From NCBI RefSeq assembly GCF_028553725.1, contig NZ_CP067124.1, positions 3,296,001 through 3,360,000 on the forward strand: DNA of 64,000 bases, read 5' to 3'. The notes beneath the pieces are model-generated. The model was not told where the DNA came from. It made no database searches and worked only from the letters and a program-made list of their open reading frames with translations. Shown in pieces: positions 1-7,835 of the stretch; the first letter of the stretch is position 1, and each line of letters begins with the position of its first letter. Origin of the DNA: Paracoccus alcaliphilus. Its GTDB lineage: Bacteria; Pseudomonadota; Alphaproteobacteria; Rhodobacterales; Rhodobacteraceae. The position numbers and the translations under genes were made by a program.

Positions 1-1
1 C

Positions 2-232
2 GAAAACTATCAGATCACCCTTGGCGGCGACGGATACGACATTCCGGCCATCGGTCAGCGTGCCGGGGCGGGTTTCCCCGCCGAAGAGGTGGTCCCGGCC
101 ATCGACCGGCTGATGCGGGCCTATCTGGAACTGCGCGAGGAGCCCTCGGAACGGTTCATCGACGCCTATCGCCGCCTCGGCCCCGCGCCGTTCAAAGCCG
201 CCCTTTACCCCGCCGAGGCCGCCAATGCTTGA
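2..232 (+). CDS. cysI: Sulfite reductase (hemoprotein), C-terminal end, partial
   Basis: The reading frame is open from the first bases of the window to a TGA and encodes the last 76 residues of a protein. The tail contains YQITLGGDGYD, a pattern typical of the C-terminus of ferredoxin- or NADPH-type nitrite/sulfite reductases. It overlaps the cysH start by 8 nt, and this gene order is the usual alphaproteobacterial assimilatory sulfate reduction operon. The enzyme would reduce sulfite to sulfide with siroheme and a 4Fe-4S cluster, but those ligands lie outside the window. Identity therefore rests on the tail plus context. Confidence 0.75.
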   Translation, partial: ENYQITLGGDGYDIPAIGQRAGAGFPAEEVVPAIDRLMRAYLELREEPSERFIDAYRRLGPAPFKAALYPAEAANA

Positions 233-956
233 TGACACGCTGGACAACCGCGCCGAGCGGCTGAACCAGCGCTATCGCCACCACGCCGCATCCGAGGTGC
301 TGCGGCGGGCGGTCAACGACCCGGATCTGGGTCGCGTGGCGCTGGTGTCAAGCTTTGGTGCCGAATCGGTGGTGCTGCTGCATATGGTCTCGGTCGTGGC
401 ACCGGGGCTGCCGGTGCTGTTCATCGACACGCAGATGCTGTTTCCCGAAACGCTGGACTATCAGCGCGAGGTCGCGGCACAGCTGGGCCTGACCAATGTG
501 CAGGTGATCCGCGCCAGCCAGCAGGAGGTCGCGCTGACCGATCCCGACGGCACCCTGCACAGGACCAGCCCGGATGCCTGCTGCAACCTGCGCAAGACCG
601 TCCCGCTGGAACGGGTGCTGTCGGGCTATGACGCCTGGATCACCGGCCGCAAGCGGTTTCAGGGCGGCGAACGCAGCGTGCTGGAGTTCTTCGAGCCCGA
701 GCCGCCGACCCGGCTGCGCGTCAATCCGCTGTCGCATTGGCGGGCCGAGGATGTTCAGGAATATATGGTTGAAAACAACCTGCCGCGTCATCCGCTGGTC
801 GCCAAGGGCTATCCCTCGATCGGTTGCGCGCCCTGCACCTCGCCCGTGAAACCGGGTGAGGATCAGCGCGCAGGCCGCTGGCGCGGCTCGGAAAAAACCG
901 AATGCGGCATTCACTTCATCGGCGGACGCATGGTCCGCGGAAAGGTATCGGCATGA
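225..956 (+). CDS. cysH: Adenylylsulfate (APS) reductase, assimilatory
   Basis: 243 aa, cytoplasmic. It reduces APS (or PAPS) to sulfite using thioredoxin. The PP-loop SSFGAES lies at residues 42-48. Cys pairs CC (119-120) and CAPC (201-204) are the four ligands of the 4Fe-4S cluster that marks the APS-using bacterial form. The catalytic cysteine is in ECGIH (Cys227). PAPS-specific E. coli-type CysH lacks the cluster pairs, so APS is the likely substrate. The start overlaps the cysI stop by 8 nt and the stop overlaps the next gene (ATGA), so translation is probably coupled. Confidence 0.95.
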   Translation: MLDDTLDNRAERLNQRYRHHAASEVLRRAVNDPDLGRVALVSSFGAESVVLLHMVSVVAPGLPVLFIDTQMLFPETLDYQREVAAQLGLTNVQVIRASQQEVALTDPDGTLHRTSPDACCNLRKTVPLERVLSGYDAWITGRKRFQGGERSVLEFFEPEPPTRLRVNPLSHWRAEDVQEYMVENNLPRHPLVAKGYPSIGCAPCTSPVKPGEDQRAGRWRGSEKTECGIHFIGGRMVRGKVSA

Positions 957-1324
957 GCGAACAGATCGTCGCCCGCGACGACGGCTTTCACCGCGTGTCC
1001 GACACGGCCGGCGTGACGCTGGCCCCGGACACCGACCCCACCGAGCTGTCGGAACATCTGCATCACGAGTTGATCGACATCGAGTTTCCCGCCTTTACCG
1101 ACGGGCGCGGTTTCTCGCTGGCGCGGCGGCTGCGGGAACTGGGCTTTCAGGGCCGACTGCGCGCCACCGGCAGGCTGATCGCCGATCAATATGCCATGGC
1201 CCGCCGCGTCGGCTTTGACGAGGTCGCCGTGGCCGAGGACATCGCCGCCCGCCAGCCCGAGGAACAATGGCTGGCTCGTGCCGACTGGCAGGACTGGAAC
1301 CACCGGTCCCAGCTTTCCGGCTGA
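953..1324 (+). CDS. DUF934 family protein of the sulfate assimilation operon
   Basis: 123 aa, starting at the ATG that overlaps the cysH TGA (ATGA). The central block FPAFTDGRGFSLARRLRELG is the hallmark of DUF934, a family found almost only beside cysH/cysI. Members are sometimes called oxidoreductase-like or CysX-like, but the biochemical role is not established. There are no cofactor cysteines and no signal peptide, so it is probably a cytoplasmic accessory of sulfite reduction. The family call is firm; the function is inferred from operon context only. Confidence 0.85.
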   Translation: MSEQIVARDDGFHRVSDTAGVTLAPDTDPTELSEHLHHELIDIEFPAFTDGRGFSLARRLRELGFQGRLRATGRLIADQYAMARRVGFDEVAVAEDIAARQPEEQWLARADWQDWNHRSQLSG

Positions 1325-1376
1325 CCGCCCCTTTCGTCCGACCGCCATTGCGCCTAAAAGACTCAGGAATTTTGAC

Positions 1377-2216
1377 ATGACGCTGGATATCCCCGTGGCC
1401 GAAGCCGCTCAGAAACCCGTGAAGACCCTGCCCGATGCGCAGCTCGTGACCTCGGTCAAGCACTGGACCGACCGGCTGTTCTCGTTCCGGGTGGCGCGGC
1501 CGCAATCGCTGCGCTTCCGTTCGGGAGAGTTCGTGATGATCGGCCTGCTGGGCGACAACGGCAAGCCGCTGCTGCGCGCCTATTCCATCGCCTCGCCCAA
1601 CTGGGACGAAGAGCTGGAGTTCTATTCGATCAAGGTGCCGGACGGGCCGCTGACCTCGAAACTGCAACATATCCAGCCGGGCGACGAGATCATCCTGCGC
1701 CCCAAACCCGTGGGCACGCTGGTTCTGGACGCGCTGCTGCCGGGCAAGCGGCTGTGGTTTCTGGCCACCGGCACCGGCATTGCGCCCTTCGCCAGCCTGA
1801 TGCGCGACCCCGAGACCTATGAGCGGTACGAGCAGGTGGTGATGATGCATACCTGCCGCACCGCGGACGAACTGAACTATGGCCGCGAACTGGTCGAGAA
1901 CCTGCGCCACGATCCGCTTCTGGGGGAACTCTATGGCGAGGATTTCGCCAGCCGGCTGCTGTATTACCCGACCACCACGCGCGAGGAATCGCCACTGATG
2001 GGCCGGATCACCGACAACATGACCTCGGGCAAGGTGTTCGAGGATCTGGGCCTGCCCCCGATCAGCGCCGAGACCGACCGGGCGATGATCTGCGGCAGTC
2101 TGGCCTTCAACGTCGATGTGAAAGAGGTTCTGGAAGGCTTCGGCCTGCGCGAGGGCGCGAACTCGGAACCCAAGGAATTCGTTGTGGAAAAGGCTTTCGT
2201 CGGCGACGGGATCTGA
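1377..2216 (+). CDS. fpr: Ferredoxin--NADP reductase
   Basis: 279 aa. FAD-binding motif RAYSIASP (67-74) and NADP-binding GTGIAPF (132-138) define a bacterial subclass FNR (Fpr). It transfers electrons between NADPH and ferredoxin or flavodoxin. Placed 52 nt after the DUF934 gene in the same direction, it plausibly supplies ferredoxin electrons to the sulfite reductase upstream. The start is the ATG at 1377; the frame is open upstream but lacks FNR-like sequence. The C-terminus ends FVVEKAFVGDGI without an added domain. A rho-independent hairpin follows. Confidence 0.93.
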   Translation: MTLDIPVAEAAQKPVKTLPDAQLVTSVKHWTDRLFSFRVARPQSLRFRSGEFVMIGLLGDNGKPLLRAYSIASPNWDEELEFYSIKVPDGPLTSKLQHIQPGDEIILRPKPVGTLVLDALLPGKRLWFLATGTGIAPFASLMRDPETYERYEQVVMMHTCRTADELNYGRELVENLRHDPLLGELYGEDFASRLLYYPTTTREESPLMGRITDNMTSGKVFEDLGLPPISAETDRAMICGSLAFNVDVKEVLEGFGLREGANSEPKEFVVEKAFVGDGI

Positions 2217-2247
2217 TCCTTCCCCTTTTAAGTGCGGAAAATTTTAC

Positions 2248-2275
2248 GGGCGCGGGAATAAATCCGCGCCCTTTT
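2248..2275 (+). terminator. Rho-independent terminator after fpr
   Basis: An 8-bp perfect GC stem (GGGCGCGG / CCGCGCCC) with an 8-nt loop is followed by TTTT, 31 nt past the fpr stop. It would close the cys operon. Confidence 0.8.
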
Positions 2276-2395
2276 CGTTATTTCTGAACCTCTCCGCGCC
2301 ATCACGGCGGGGTCACGCGCTTGTTTGGAACCGCCCCACGCAGCGGATGTTATGGAATACGGCAGCGTCACGCCGCCCAGAGGAAAGGAGCACTC

Positions 2396-4372
2396 ATGCG
2401 CCGGATCATTCACAACAGCACCGCGATCCTGGCCTGTCTGGCGATCCTCGGCCCGGATATTGCACAGGCGCAGGTGCCGATGCCGCAAATCCAGCTGGCC
2501 CAGAACGAGGGCCGGTTGCAGGAAACCGAGCAACGCCAGCGGGAACGCCGCCGTGAACAGCGCCAGCCACAATCCGACCGGCAGGAACGCCGCCAGCAGC
2601 AACAGCGCAACGACAACCAGCAGCAACAGACACAACAGCGCGAGCAGCGCGAACAGCGGCAGCAGCAGCAAGCCCAGCAACGCCAACAGCAAGAACGCCG
2701 CGAACAGCGTCAACAGCAGCAGGCCGAGCAACGACAGCAGCAGGAACGCCGCGAGCAACGGCAGCAGGAGCAAGCCCAGCAACGCCAGCAGCAGGAACGC
2801 CGTGAGCAACGAGAGCAGGAACAGGCCCAGCAACGCCAGCGCGAAGAACGTCAGCGTGAACGGCGCGAGGCGGATCGGGAACAGGCACAAGAACGGCGCG
2901 AACGGCAGGAACGCCGCGAGGAACGGGCCGAACGCCAGCAACAAGAGCGACGCGAACAGCGTCAGCAGCAGCGCCGGGACCGCCCCGCGCTTGCCTCGGG
3001 CGACACCGCGCGGCAGCGGGCCAGCAACATGCCGGGGCTGCATGGCGTGCTCAGCCGAGAGGTGGATGACGGGCTGCGCCTCGATCAGCTGCGTTGCCTT
3101 GGCGGCGGCCGCGCGCCTTGCGCCAATGACGCGCCGATGGTGACGCCGCGCGGCGTGGTGGTGAATACCAACCCGCGCGGAGAACTGGTGCTGGCCCCCT
3201 CGGGCCGCCAGATGAACCGTGTCGATGGCGATGGCCGGATCGTGCGCCGCGCCGCCGAAGAGGATACCCGCCGGACCCAATCCGCGATCGAGGCCGCGCT
3301 GGAACGCAGCGCCCGCCGCGCCAACGCGCTGGACGATCGCCGTGGCGGCGGCCTGTTCGAGCAGCTGATCACCGAAGGCAACAGCCGCCGCTCATCGCAG
3401 GAATTCGGCACCAGCCTGCGTGATGCGCTAAGCGGGAATGACCGCCGCGACCGGCGCAACGACTGGCGCCGCAGCAATGACGACGACGACAGCGGCAGCG
3501 ACCTGACCAAGGCGCTGGTGCTGGGGCTGGGCGCGCTGGCGGTGGGCAGCATGCTGAACAACAACCGGCAGGTCGCGCTCAGTTCGCCCGACCGGGTGGT
3601 GCTGACGCGGCAGGATGGCAGCCAGGAGGTCATCAAGGACGAGGTGGCGCTGCTGCGTCAGCCCGGCTCGACCGTGGCGACCGAAAATTTCGACGACGGC
3701 TCGTCGCGCACCATCGTCACCCGCCCCGATGGCAGCAAGGTGGTCACCATCCGCGACGCCGATCTGCGGGTGCTGCGGCGCACGCTGGTGACACCCGACG
3801 GGCGCAGCACGCAGCTGATCGACGACACGGCCGAGGTCGAGCCGGTCGATATCGCCTCGCTGCCCGCCCCCGCGCCGGTGCCCGTCGATACCTCCAGCAT
3901 GGACGAGGCCGCGCTGGCCGCCGCCCTGCGCCGCGAGGCCGATGTGAACCGCAACTTTACCCTTGGCCAGATCCGCAACATCCCCGAAGTCCGCGCGCTG
4001 GTCGCCCCCATCGATATCGACGCGATCACCTTCGACACCGGCTCGGCCGCGATCACGACGGATCAGGCGCAGCAACTGTCGGTTCTGGGCCGGGTGATTC
4101 AGGACGCCATCGCCGACAACCCGCAAGAGATCTTTCTGATCGAGGGCCATACCGACACCGTGGGCTCGGACGCGATGAATCTGGCGCTGTCGGACCGCCG
4201 CGCGGAATCGGTGGCGCTGGCGCTGTCGGAATATTTCGACGTGCCGCCGGAAAATCTGGTCGTGCAGGGCTATGGCGAGCAGTTCCTGAAGGTCCGGGCC
4301 GAGGGCGATATCCGCGACAACCGTCGCGCCGCCGTGCGCCGAATCACCGACCTGCTGCACCACGAGGGCTGA
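2396..4372 (+). CDS. OmpA-family protein with long Q/R/E-rich repeat segment
   Basis: 658 aa. The start at 2396 is fixed by a strong AGGAAAGGAG ribosome-binding site and a signal peptide ending AQA-Q near residue 25. Residues about 40-195 are almost entirely Gln, Arg and Glu and include a 17-residue tandem repeat (93-143 and a partial copy). A hydrophobic glycine-rich stretch lies around residue 380. An OmpA peptidoglycan-binding domain fills about 537-658 (EGHTDTVGSDAMN, SDRRAESVALAL). It is probably an envelope protein tethered to peptidoglycan, with the charged segment likely a coiled coil or extended spacer. Single gene, with terminators on both sides. No specific function is assignable. 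Confidence 0.85.
   Translation: MRRIIHNSTAILACLAILGPDIAQAQVPMPQIQLAQNEGRLQETEQRQRERRREQRQPQSDRQERRQQQQRNDNQQQQTQQREQREQRQQQQAQQRQQQERREQRQQQQAEQRQQQERREQRQQEQAQQRQQQERREQREQEQAQQRQREERQRERREADREQAQERRERQERREERAERQQQERREQRQQQRRDRPALASGDTARQRASNMPGLHGVLSREVDDGLRLDQLRCLGGGRAPCANDAPMVTPRGVVVNTNPRGELVLAPSGRQMNRVDGDGRIVRRAAEEDTRRTQSAIEAALERSARRANALDDRRGGGLFEQLITEGNSRRSSQEFGTSLRDALSGNDRRDRRNDWRRSNDDDDSGSDLTKALVLGLGALAVGSMLNNNRQVALSSPDRVVLTRQDGSQEVIKDEVALLRQPGSTVATENFDDGSSRTIVTRPDGSKVVTIRDADLRVLRRTLVTPDGRSTQLIDDTAEVEPVDIASLPAPAPVPVDTSSMDEAALAAALRREADVNRNFTLGQIRNIPEVRALVAPIDIDAITFDTGSAAITTDQAQQLSVLGRVIQDAIADNPQEIFLIEGHTDTVGSDAMNLALSDRRAESVALALSEYFDVPPENLVVQGYGEQFLKVRAEGDIRDNRRAAVRRITDLLHHEG
2672..2824 (+). 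repeat. 51-bp in-frame tandem repeat inside the OmpA-family gene
   Basis: Three consecutive 51-bp units encode 17-residue repeats of the type AQQRQQQERREQRQQQQ, with substitutions AEQ and QEQ in units 2 and 3. A degenerate fourth unit follows. The length is a multiple of three, so copy-number change would keep the frame. Confidence 0.8.
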
Positions 4373-4404
4373 TCCGGGGGCCTGACCGGCATCACCTGCG
4401 CAAG

Positions 4405-4431
4405 AAAAAGGCCCCTGCGGGGGCCTTTTTT
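4405..4431. terminator. Bidirectional terminator between convergent genes
   Basis: AAAAAGGCCCC-TGC-GGGGCCTTTTTT forms a perfect stem with an A-run on one side and a T-run on the other. It sits between the OmpA-family stop (4372) and the stop of the convergent CoA-binding gene (4445), so it can serve both. Confidence 0.9.
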
Positions 4432-4444
4432 GACGCAAGGCATT

Positions 4445-4876
4445 TTACAGAAATCGTGGAAATTCGATCTTGGGGCAGCGATCCTGGATCACCGTCAGAC
4501 CCTGCGCGCGGGCCTTTTGCGCGGCTGATTCGCTGGTAACGCCCAGTTGCGTCCAGATCACCTTCAGCGCGGGCAATGACGCCAGCGCCTCATCCACGAT
4601 CTGCGGCACGGCCTCGGACCGGCGGAAGATATCGACCATCTGCACCCCCGCCTCGGTGGGGATCTGCGTCAGATCGGCATAGACCACCTCGCCCAGAATC
4701 GACTTGCCCGCATGGCCCGGATTTACCGGAATGACCCGATATCCCTGCGATTGCAGGTAACGTGCCACGCCCCATGCCGGGCGCGCCTCGTTCGGCGACA
4801 GCCCGACCATCGCAATGGTCCTGACAGTGTGGGCGATTCTTTCGATATCCTCATCTTCCGTGACGGCAGCATCCAT
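4445..4876 (-). CDS. CoA-binding domain protein (YccU-like)
   Basis: 143 aa with a single CoA-binding Rossmann domain. The N-terminal strand-loop IAMVGLSPNEARPAWGVARY and the following VIPVNPG motif match the YccU family, which resembles the CoA-binding domain of succinyl-CoA synthetase alpha. The family binds CoA, but its cellular role is not settled. It stands alone, convergent to the OmpA-family gene. The start ATG at 4876 is the first in frame before the conserved region. Confidence 0.88.
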   Translation of the reverse strand: MDAAVTEDEDIERIAHTVRTIAMVGLSPNEARPAWGVARYLQSQGYRVIPVNPGHAGKSILGEVVYADLTQIPTEAGVQMVDIFRRSEAVPQIVDEALASLPALKVIWTQLGVTSESAAQKARAQGLTVIQDRCPKIEFPRFL

Positions 4877-4983
4877 GATGGGGCCTCCCTACCTCATCCG
4901 TAAGTTGCAACAACCTGTCATAGAAAAGGCGCCCGGTCCAGAAGCTGGCCGGGCGCAAGTCGCGGAACGAGGGACAGTGATCT

Positions 4984-5010
4984 GAACATGACCGTTCCGT
5001 GGTCATGTTC
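4984..5010. promoter_or_regulatory. Perfect 10-bp inverted repeat (operator or terminator candidate)
   Basis: GAACATGACC (4984-4993) and GGTCATGTTC (5001-5010) are perfectly complementary around a 7-nt spacer. The repeat lies in the 214-bp interval between the YHS-protein stop (5091) and the CoA-binding gene start (4876), both leftward. It has no T-run, so an operator or attenuating hairpin ahead of the CoA-binding gene is more likely than a terminator. The interval holds no other feature I can support. Confidence 0.4.
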
Positions 5011-5090
5011 ACAAAGATAAATGTGCATCACCGGCAGAAAGTTCCAGCCCCTTCGCGATTTCGTGATTCACAGTCGCGGGAACGAGAGGT

Positions 5091-5501
5091 CTAGCGCATC
5101 GTTTCCCAGACCGCCGCTGCCCGCGCCAGAACCGCATCGCTTTCCACCTCCATCTGGCGCTGCGCCTGCGCCGAGCGCATCAGATAGAGCGTGCTGCCCA
5201 CAACCATGAAGTAACGCGGATCGCCGCGTTCCATGCGCCCCTCGGACAATGAGACCGGGCAGTTTCCGGCGAAACCGGGGGCATAGCCCTGCGGGTCGGC
5301 CTCGAACCTTGCGCGATTGTCCTCGCTGGCGAAATGCCAGATCTTGCCCTTCCACATGGTGGCAATGTCGCTGCGGCCCGGAACCGGGCGCCCCTGCGCG
5401 ACATAGCCCACGGGGTCATAGCCTTCCAGCGCCCAGTCCTGCGCCACCGCAGCCAGCGGGCAAAGCAGAAGCGCCGTCACAAGAAGAAAAAAGGATCGCA
5501 T
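5091..5501 (-). CDS. YHS domain-containing secreted protein
   Basis: 136 aa from the ATG at 5501, chosen because it opens a clear signal peptide (MRSFFLLVTALLLCPLAAVAQ); longer in-frame starts would bury it. The mature part is one YHS domain: EGYDPVGYVAQGRPVPG, then WHFASEDNRARFEADPQGYAP and GNCP. YHS domains often sense or bind metals or are found in copper-related proteins. Here no partner gene suggests the ligand. It is likely periplasmic. The ribosome-binding site is weak. Confidence 0.8.
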   Translation of the reverse strand: MRSFFLLVTALLLCPLAAVAQDWALEGYDPVGYVAQGRPVPGRSDIATMWKGKIWHFASEDNRARFEADPQGYAPGFAGNCPVSLSEGRMERGDPRYFMVVGSTLYLMRSAQAQRQMEVESDAVLARAAAVWETMR

Positions 5502-5591
5502 GGCATCCGGAAGGGTGAACGTCAGCCTAGATAGGCGCGCGGGCGACCGATTCTCAATCATCACAGCCATATGTCGCAAGGATTTGATGTG

Positions 5592-6395
5592 TCACGCCTG
5601 CGACGCGGCATAAAGTGCCACCGCCGCCGCGTTCGACACGTTCAGCGACCCGAAGTCGGCGGCAAAGGGTATCCGCGCGATGTGATCGCAGCTTTTCATC
5701 GTCAGTTCGCGCATCCCCGGCCCTTCCGAGCCCAGCACCAGACAGATCGCCCGATCCGGCATCTCCGCCAGCACCGCCGGCAGATCCTGCTGCCCGGTCC
5801 CGTCCAGGCCGATCAGCGTGAACCCCATGTTCTTCAGCTGTTTCAGCGCCTCGGCCAGATTGGGCACGCGCAGATAGGGCTGACGCTCCAGCGCGCCCGA
5901 GGCGGTCTTGGCCAGCGCCCCGGTTTCCGGCGCGGAATGGCGGGCCGGCGCGATCACCGCCCTTGCCCCGAACACTTCGGCCGAACGCAGGATCGCCCCG
6001 ATATTATGCGGATCGCTGACCCGGTCCAGCGCCACCAGCAGCGGCCGCCTCTCGCCCGGGGCCTCGCGCAGCACGACATCGCTGAGTCCGCCCCATTTCA
6101 ACGGCCGAACCTCCAGCGCGGCGCCCTGATGAACGCTGTCGGGGGCCAGCGGCACGGCCTTGGCAAAGACCCGCGGATCGGTGATCTCGGGCACGGCGCC
6201 ATGCAGATCGCCCAGCCGGTCCAGCGCATTCTGGGTGATGACCAGCCGCAGCTTTTCCCGGGCCGGATTGGCCAGCGCATCGCGCACCGCATGCAGCCCG
6301 AACAGCCAGACGGTCTCGGCCGCCGAGGCCCGGCGCCCGCGTTCCTTGTCGATCACCCAGGTCGGTTTTCTGGATTTCTCCGGTTTGTCGGACAT
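5592..6395 (-). CDS. rlmB: 23S rRNA (guanosine-2'-O)-methyltransferase, TrmH/RlmB family
   Basis: 267 aa SPOUT methyltransferase. The N-terminal substrate-binding part begins near VWLFGLHAVRDAL. The catalytic SPOUT knot carries DRVSDPHNIGAILRSAEVFG, LVLGSEGPGM and the C-terminal SLNVSNAAAVALYA, the three TrmH motifs. RlmB methylates the ribose of G2251 of 23S rRNA; the exact position here is inferred from family. The gene lies just left of, and diverges from, the tRNA-Tyr gene. Confidence 0.9.
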   Translation of the reverse strand: MSDKPEKSRKPTWVIDKERGRRASAAETVWLFGLHAVRDALANPAREKLRLVITQNALDRLGDLHGAVPEITDPRVFAKAVPLAPDSVHQGAALEVRPLKWGGLSDVVLREAPGERRPLLVALDRVSDPHNIGAILRSAEVFGARAVIAPARHSAPETGALAKTASGALERQPYLRVPNLAEALKQLKNMGFTLIGLDGTGQQDLPAVLAEMPDRAICLVLGSEGPGMRELTMKSCDHIARIPFAADFGSLNVSNAAAVALYAASQA

Positions 6396-6516
6396 GCCAC
6401 GATCCCTTTTCTGCGCAATTCTCTCTGCGCGTCGAAAAGCTTGGACGCAAGCCCCGGAAATGCGCTTGACGCCCCGCTCTTGGACGGATAATCACCCCCC
6501 ACGCCGATGGTGAGGC

Positions 6517-6600
6517 GGGCGACGTGCTGCAAGGTGCGGCAGCGGACTGTAACTCCGCCGGGGAGACCCATGCCTGGTTCGATTCCAGGGTCGCCCACCA
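6517..6600 (+). tRNA. tRNA-Tyr (GTA), class II with CCA encoded
   Basis: Acceptor GGGCGAC pairs with GTCGCCC. The anticodon stem GCGGA/TCCGC flanks loop CTGTAAC, giving anticodon GTA. The extended variable arm GGG-GAGA-CCC is typical of bacterial tRNA-Tyr. T-arm CCTGG-TTCGATT-CCAGG, discriminator A, CCA encoded. Its last 58 nt double as the island attachment core, and integration leaves this copy whole. Confidence 0.97.
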
Positions 6601-6602
6601 TT
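6543..6602. repeat. attL core (60-bp direct repeat, left copy)
   Basis: Identical to 24706-24765. It covers the anticodon arm to CCA of tRNA-Tyr plus TT. The base before the repeat differs (G here, A in the right copy), which fixes the edge. Confidence 0.95.
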
Positions 6603-6664
6603 CTTTCAAATCAAAGACTTAGGTGGAACTTCTCGAAACAGTTTAGGCTGTTTTGGACGCGCCG

Positions 6665-6683
6665 TGTAAGCAATATGTAAGCA
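6665..6683 (+). promoter_or_regulatory. Putative integrase arm-type sites, left end
   Basis: Two direct copies of TGTAAGCA (6665-6672 and 6676-6683) are spaced 11 bp apart. A 26-bp block around them recurs with two mismatches at the right end beside the integrase (24571-24596), in the same orientation. Short repeats inside both att ends are the usual arm-binding sites of tyrosine integrases. Confidence 0.6.
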
Positions 6684-6723
6684 GGATGCTTAGATTTCTC
6701 GCGAACATGTGAGGGCTGACAGA

Positions 6724-6751
6724 TTGACTATGTATCACGCCGCGATACATT
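6724..6751 (+). promoter_or_regulatory. higBA promoter with palindromic operator in the spacer
   Basis: A -35 TTGACT (6724-6729) and -10 TACATT (6746-6751) are 16 bp apart. Between and overlapping the -10 is an inverted repeat ATGTATC (6730-6736) / GATACAT (6744-6750), a good HigA autorepressor site. The predicted transcript start falls at about the higB ATG (6758), so the mRNA may be leaderless. Confidence 0.6.
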
Positions 6752-6757
6752 GAAGCC

Positions 6758-7039
6758 ATGTTACAAAGCACCAGAGGAAAGCTGGCCGCCGATGCGGTAA
6801 AGGATCGGTTCGGCAAGGGCTTCCCTTCTGATCTGGTGAAGCGCACCCGTGCGATGCTGTCGGCGCTTCATGCGGCCACTGTGCTTGAAGACCTGCGGTT
6901 TCCTCCGGGAAACCATCTTGAGGAACTGAAAGGCGACCGGGCGGGGCAACATTCCGTCCGCATCAACAAACAATGGCGCATCTGCTTTGTGTGGACGGAA
7001 ACCGGCCCCGCGGATGTCGAAATCGTGGACTACCATTGA
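6758..7039 (+). CDS. higB: HigB-family toxin (RelE/ParE superfamily)
   Basis: 93 aa. The C-terminal part LEELKGDRAGQHSVRINKQWRICFVW...DVEIVDYH is the conserved core of HigB/RelE-type mRNA interferases, which cleave mRNA on the ribosome. The first residues (MLQSTRGKLAADAVKDRF) are less typical than the usual MIKSF start, and a stop at 6725 excludes a longer form from ATG or GTG. Toxin-first order followed by higA is characteristic of this family. Placed just inside attL, it probably stabilises the island against loss. Confidence 0.88.
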   Translation: MLQSTRGKLAADAVKDRFGKGFPSDLVKRTRAMLSALHAATVLEDLRFPPGNHLEELKGDRAGQHSVRINKQWRICFVWTETGPADVEIVDYH

Positions 7040-7052
7040 AAGGGGAATGCCG

Positions 7053-7343
7053 ATGATCGCTCTTACCAATCCGTCGCACCCCGGCGAAGTGCTTGCCGAA
7101 CTGTTCCTGCAACCGCTCGACATGAGCGCGGGCGCGTTGGCCAAGCGTCTGGACGTCCCGCGCACCCGGATAGAACGGCTTGTGAAGGGCGTGACGCCCG
7201 TCACCGCTGACACGGCGCTGCGGCTGTCGGCGTTCTTCGGGAATACCGCCGAATTCTGGATGAACCTTCAGCGTGCCTATGATCTCACCGAAGCGCGCGG
7301 CCATGTGGACGTTTCCGGTATCAAGCCGCTGCAAGCGGCCTGA
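7053..7343 (+). CDS. higA: HigA-family antitoxin
   Basis: 96 aa from the ATG at 7053; an ATG at 7047 is also in frame, but the AGGGG ribosome-binding site is spaced better (7 nt) for 7053. NPSHPGEVLAELFLQPLDMS, the Xre-type helix-turn-helix (AGALAKRLDVPRTRIERLVKG) and FGNTAEFWMNLQRAYDL are the standard HigA blocks. It neutralises HigB and, with it, represses the operon, probably at the inverted repeat 6730-6750. The gap to higB is 13 nt. Confidence 0.92.
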   Translation: MIALTNPSHPGEVLAELFLQPLDMSAGALAKRLDVPRTRIERLVKGVTPVTADTALRLSAFFGNTAEFWMNLQRAYDLTEARGHVDVSGIKPLQAA

Positions 7344-7413
7344 CGCCTCCAGCGCATCGGAAATGAAAACGCCCGACCGAAGCCGGGCGCTCATGCGTTG
7401 TGTCGGGCGCCGA

Positions 7414-7761
7414 TCAGTCGGCCATCTCGCCACAGATTTCTTGCCCCACGATCAGCAGCCGGGCCGCCGCGGCGTCCGCGATCGCCAGCACCGCTTTGCA
7501 CTCATCCGAAAGGGCGGCCAGCGTGTCCGACAGATCGGTCAGGGCTTCCGGGTCGTCCTCGAAGTCGCGGCGCAATTCGTCTTGCGTCTTTGCGACCGTC
7601 AGGGCCGCCATGCGGGCCCGCGCACCGAACAGTCGTTCGCGATCTGCGCTGAATGCCCCCGCCTGCATGGCGACGGCATCGAAATGGGGCTTTTGTGCCT
7701 GCGCGCCGGTGCTTCTGGTTTCCTCGGGCGTGCCGTGGGTGGTATGATCGTTGGTAGCCAT
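7414..7761 (-). CDS. Hypothetical acidic helical protein
   Basis: 115 aa from the ATG at 7761, preceded by AGGAG at 8 nt; the longer in-frame extension crosses the operator repeats and is unlikely. Alanine- and acid-rich, predicted mostly helical, no signal peptide or recognised domain. It is divergent from the small ribbon-helix-helix gene at 7886, and the two share the inverted-repeat region 7836-7885. That protein may therefore control it. No function is assigned. Confidence 0.6.
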   Translation of the reverse strand: MATNDHTTHGTPEETRSTGAQAQKPHFDAVAMQAGAFSADRERLFGARARMAALTVAKTQDELRRDFEDDPEALTDLSDTLAALSDECKAVLAIADAAAARLLIVGQEICGEMAD

Positions 7762-7835
7762 TCGCGATCTCCTGTCGATCGGGTTTCGGTTAGGGCCGGT
7801 TAAGAGGGGCAAACTCTTGCCCGGCCCGCTTCGAT

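Noticed and set aside
2228..3280. Leucine-rich minus-strand frame opposite the OmpA-family repeats
   Set aside because: It is the complement of Gln/Arg/Glu codons (CAG/CGC read as CTG/GCG), giving poly-Leu/Ala by composition. There is no ribosome-binding site, and the sense gene is clear.
7353..7413. Terminator after higA
   Set aside because: The sequence GCCCGACCGAAGCCGGGC can fold, but it lacks a T-run and sits close to the convergent gene end; recorded here as uncertain only.
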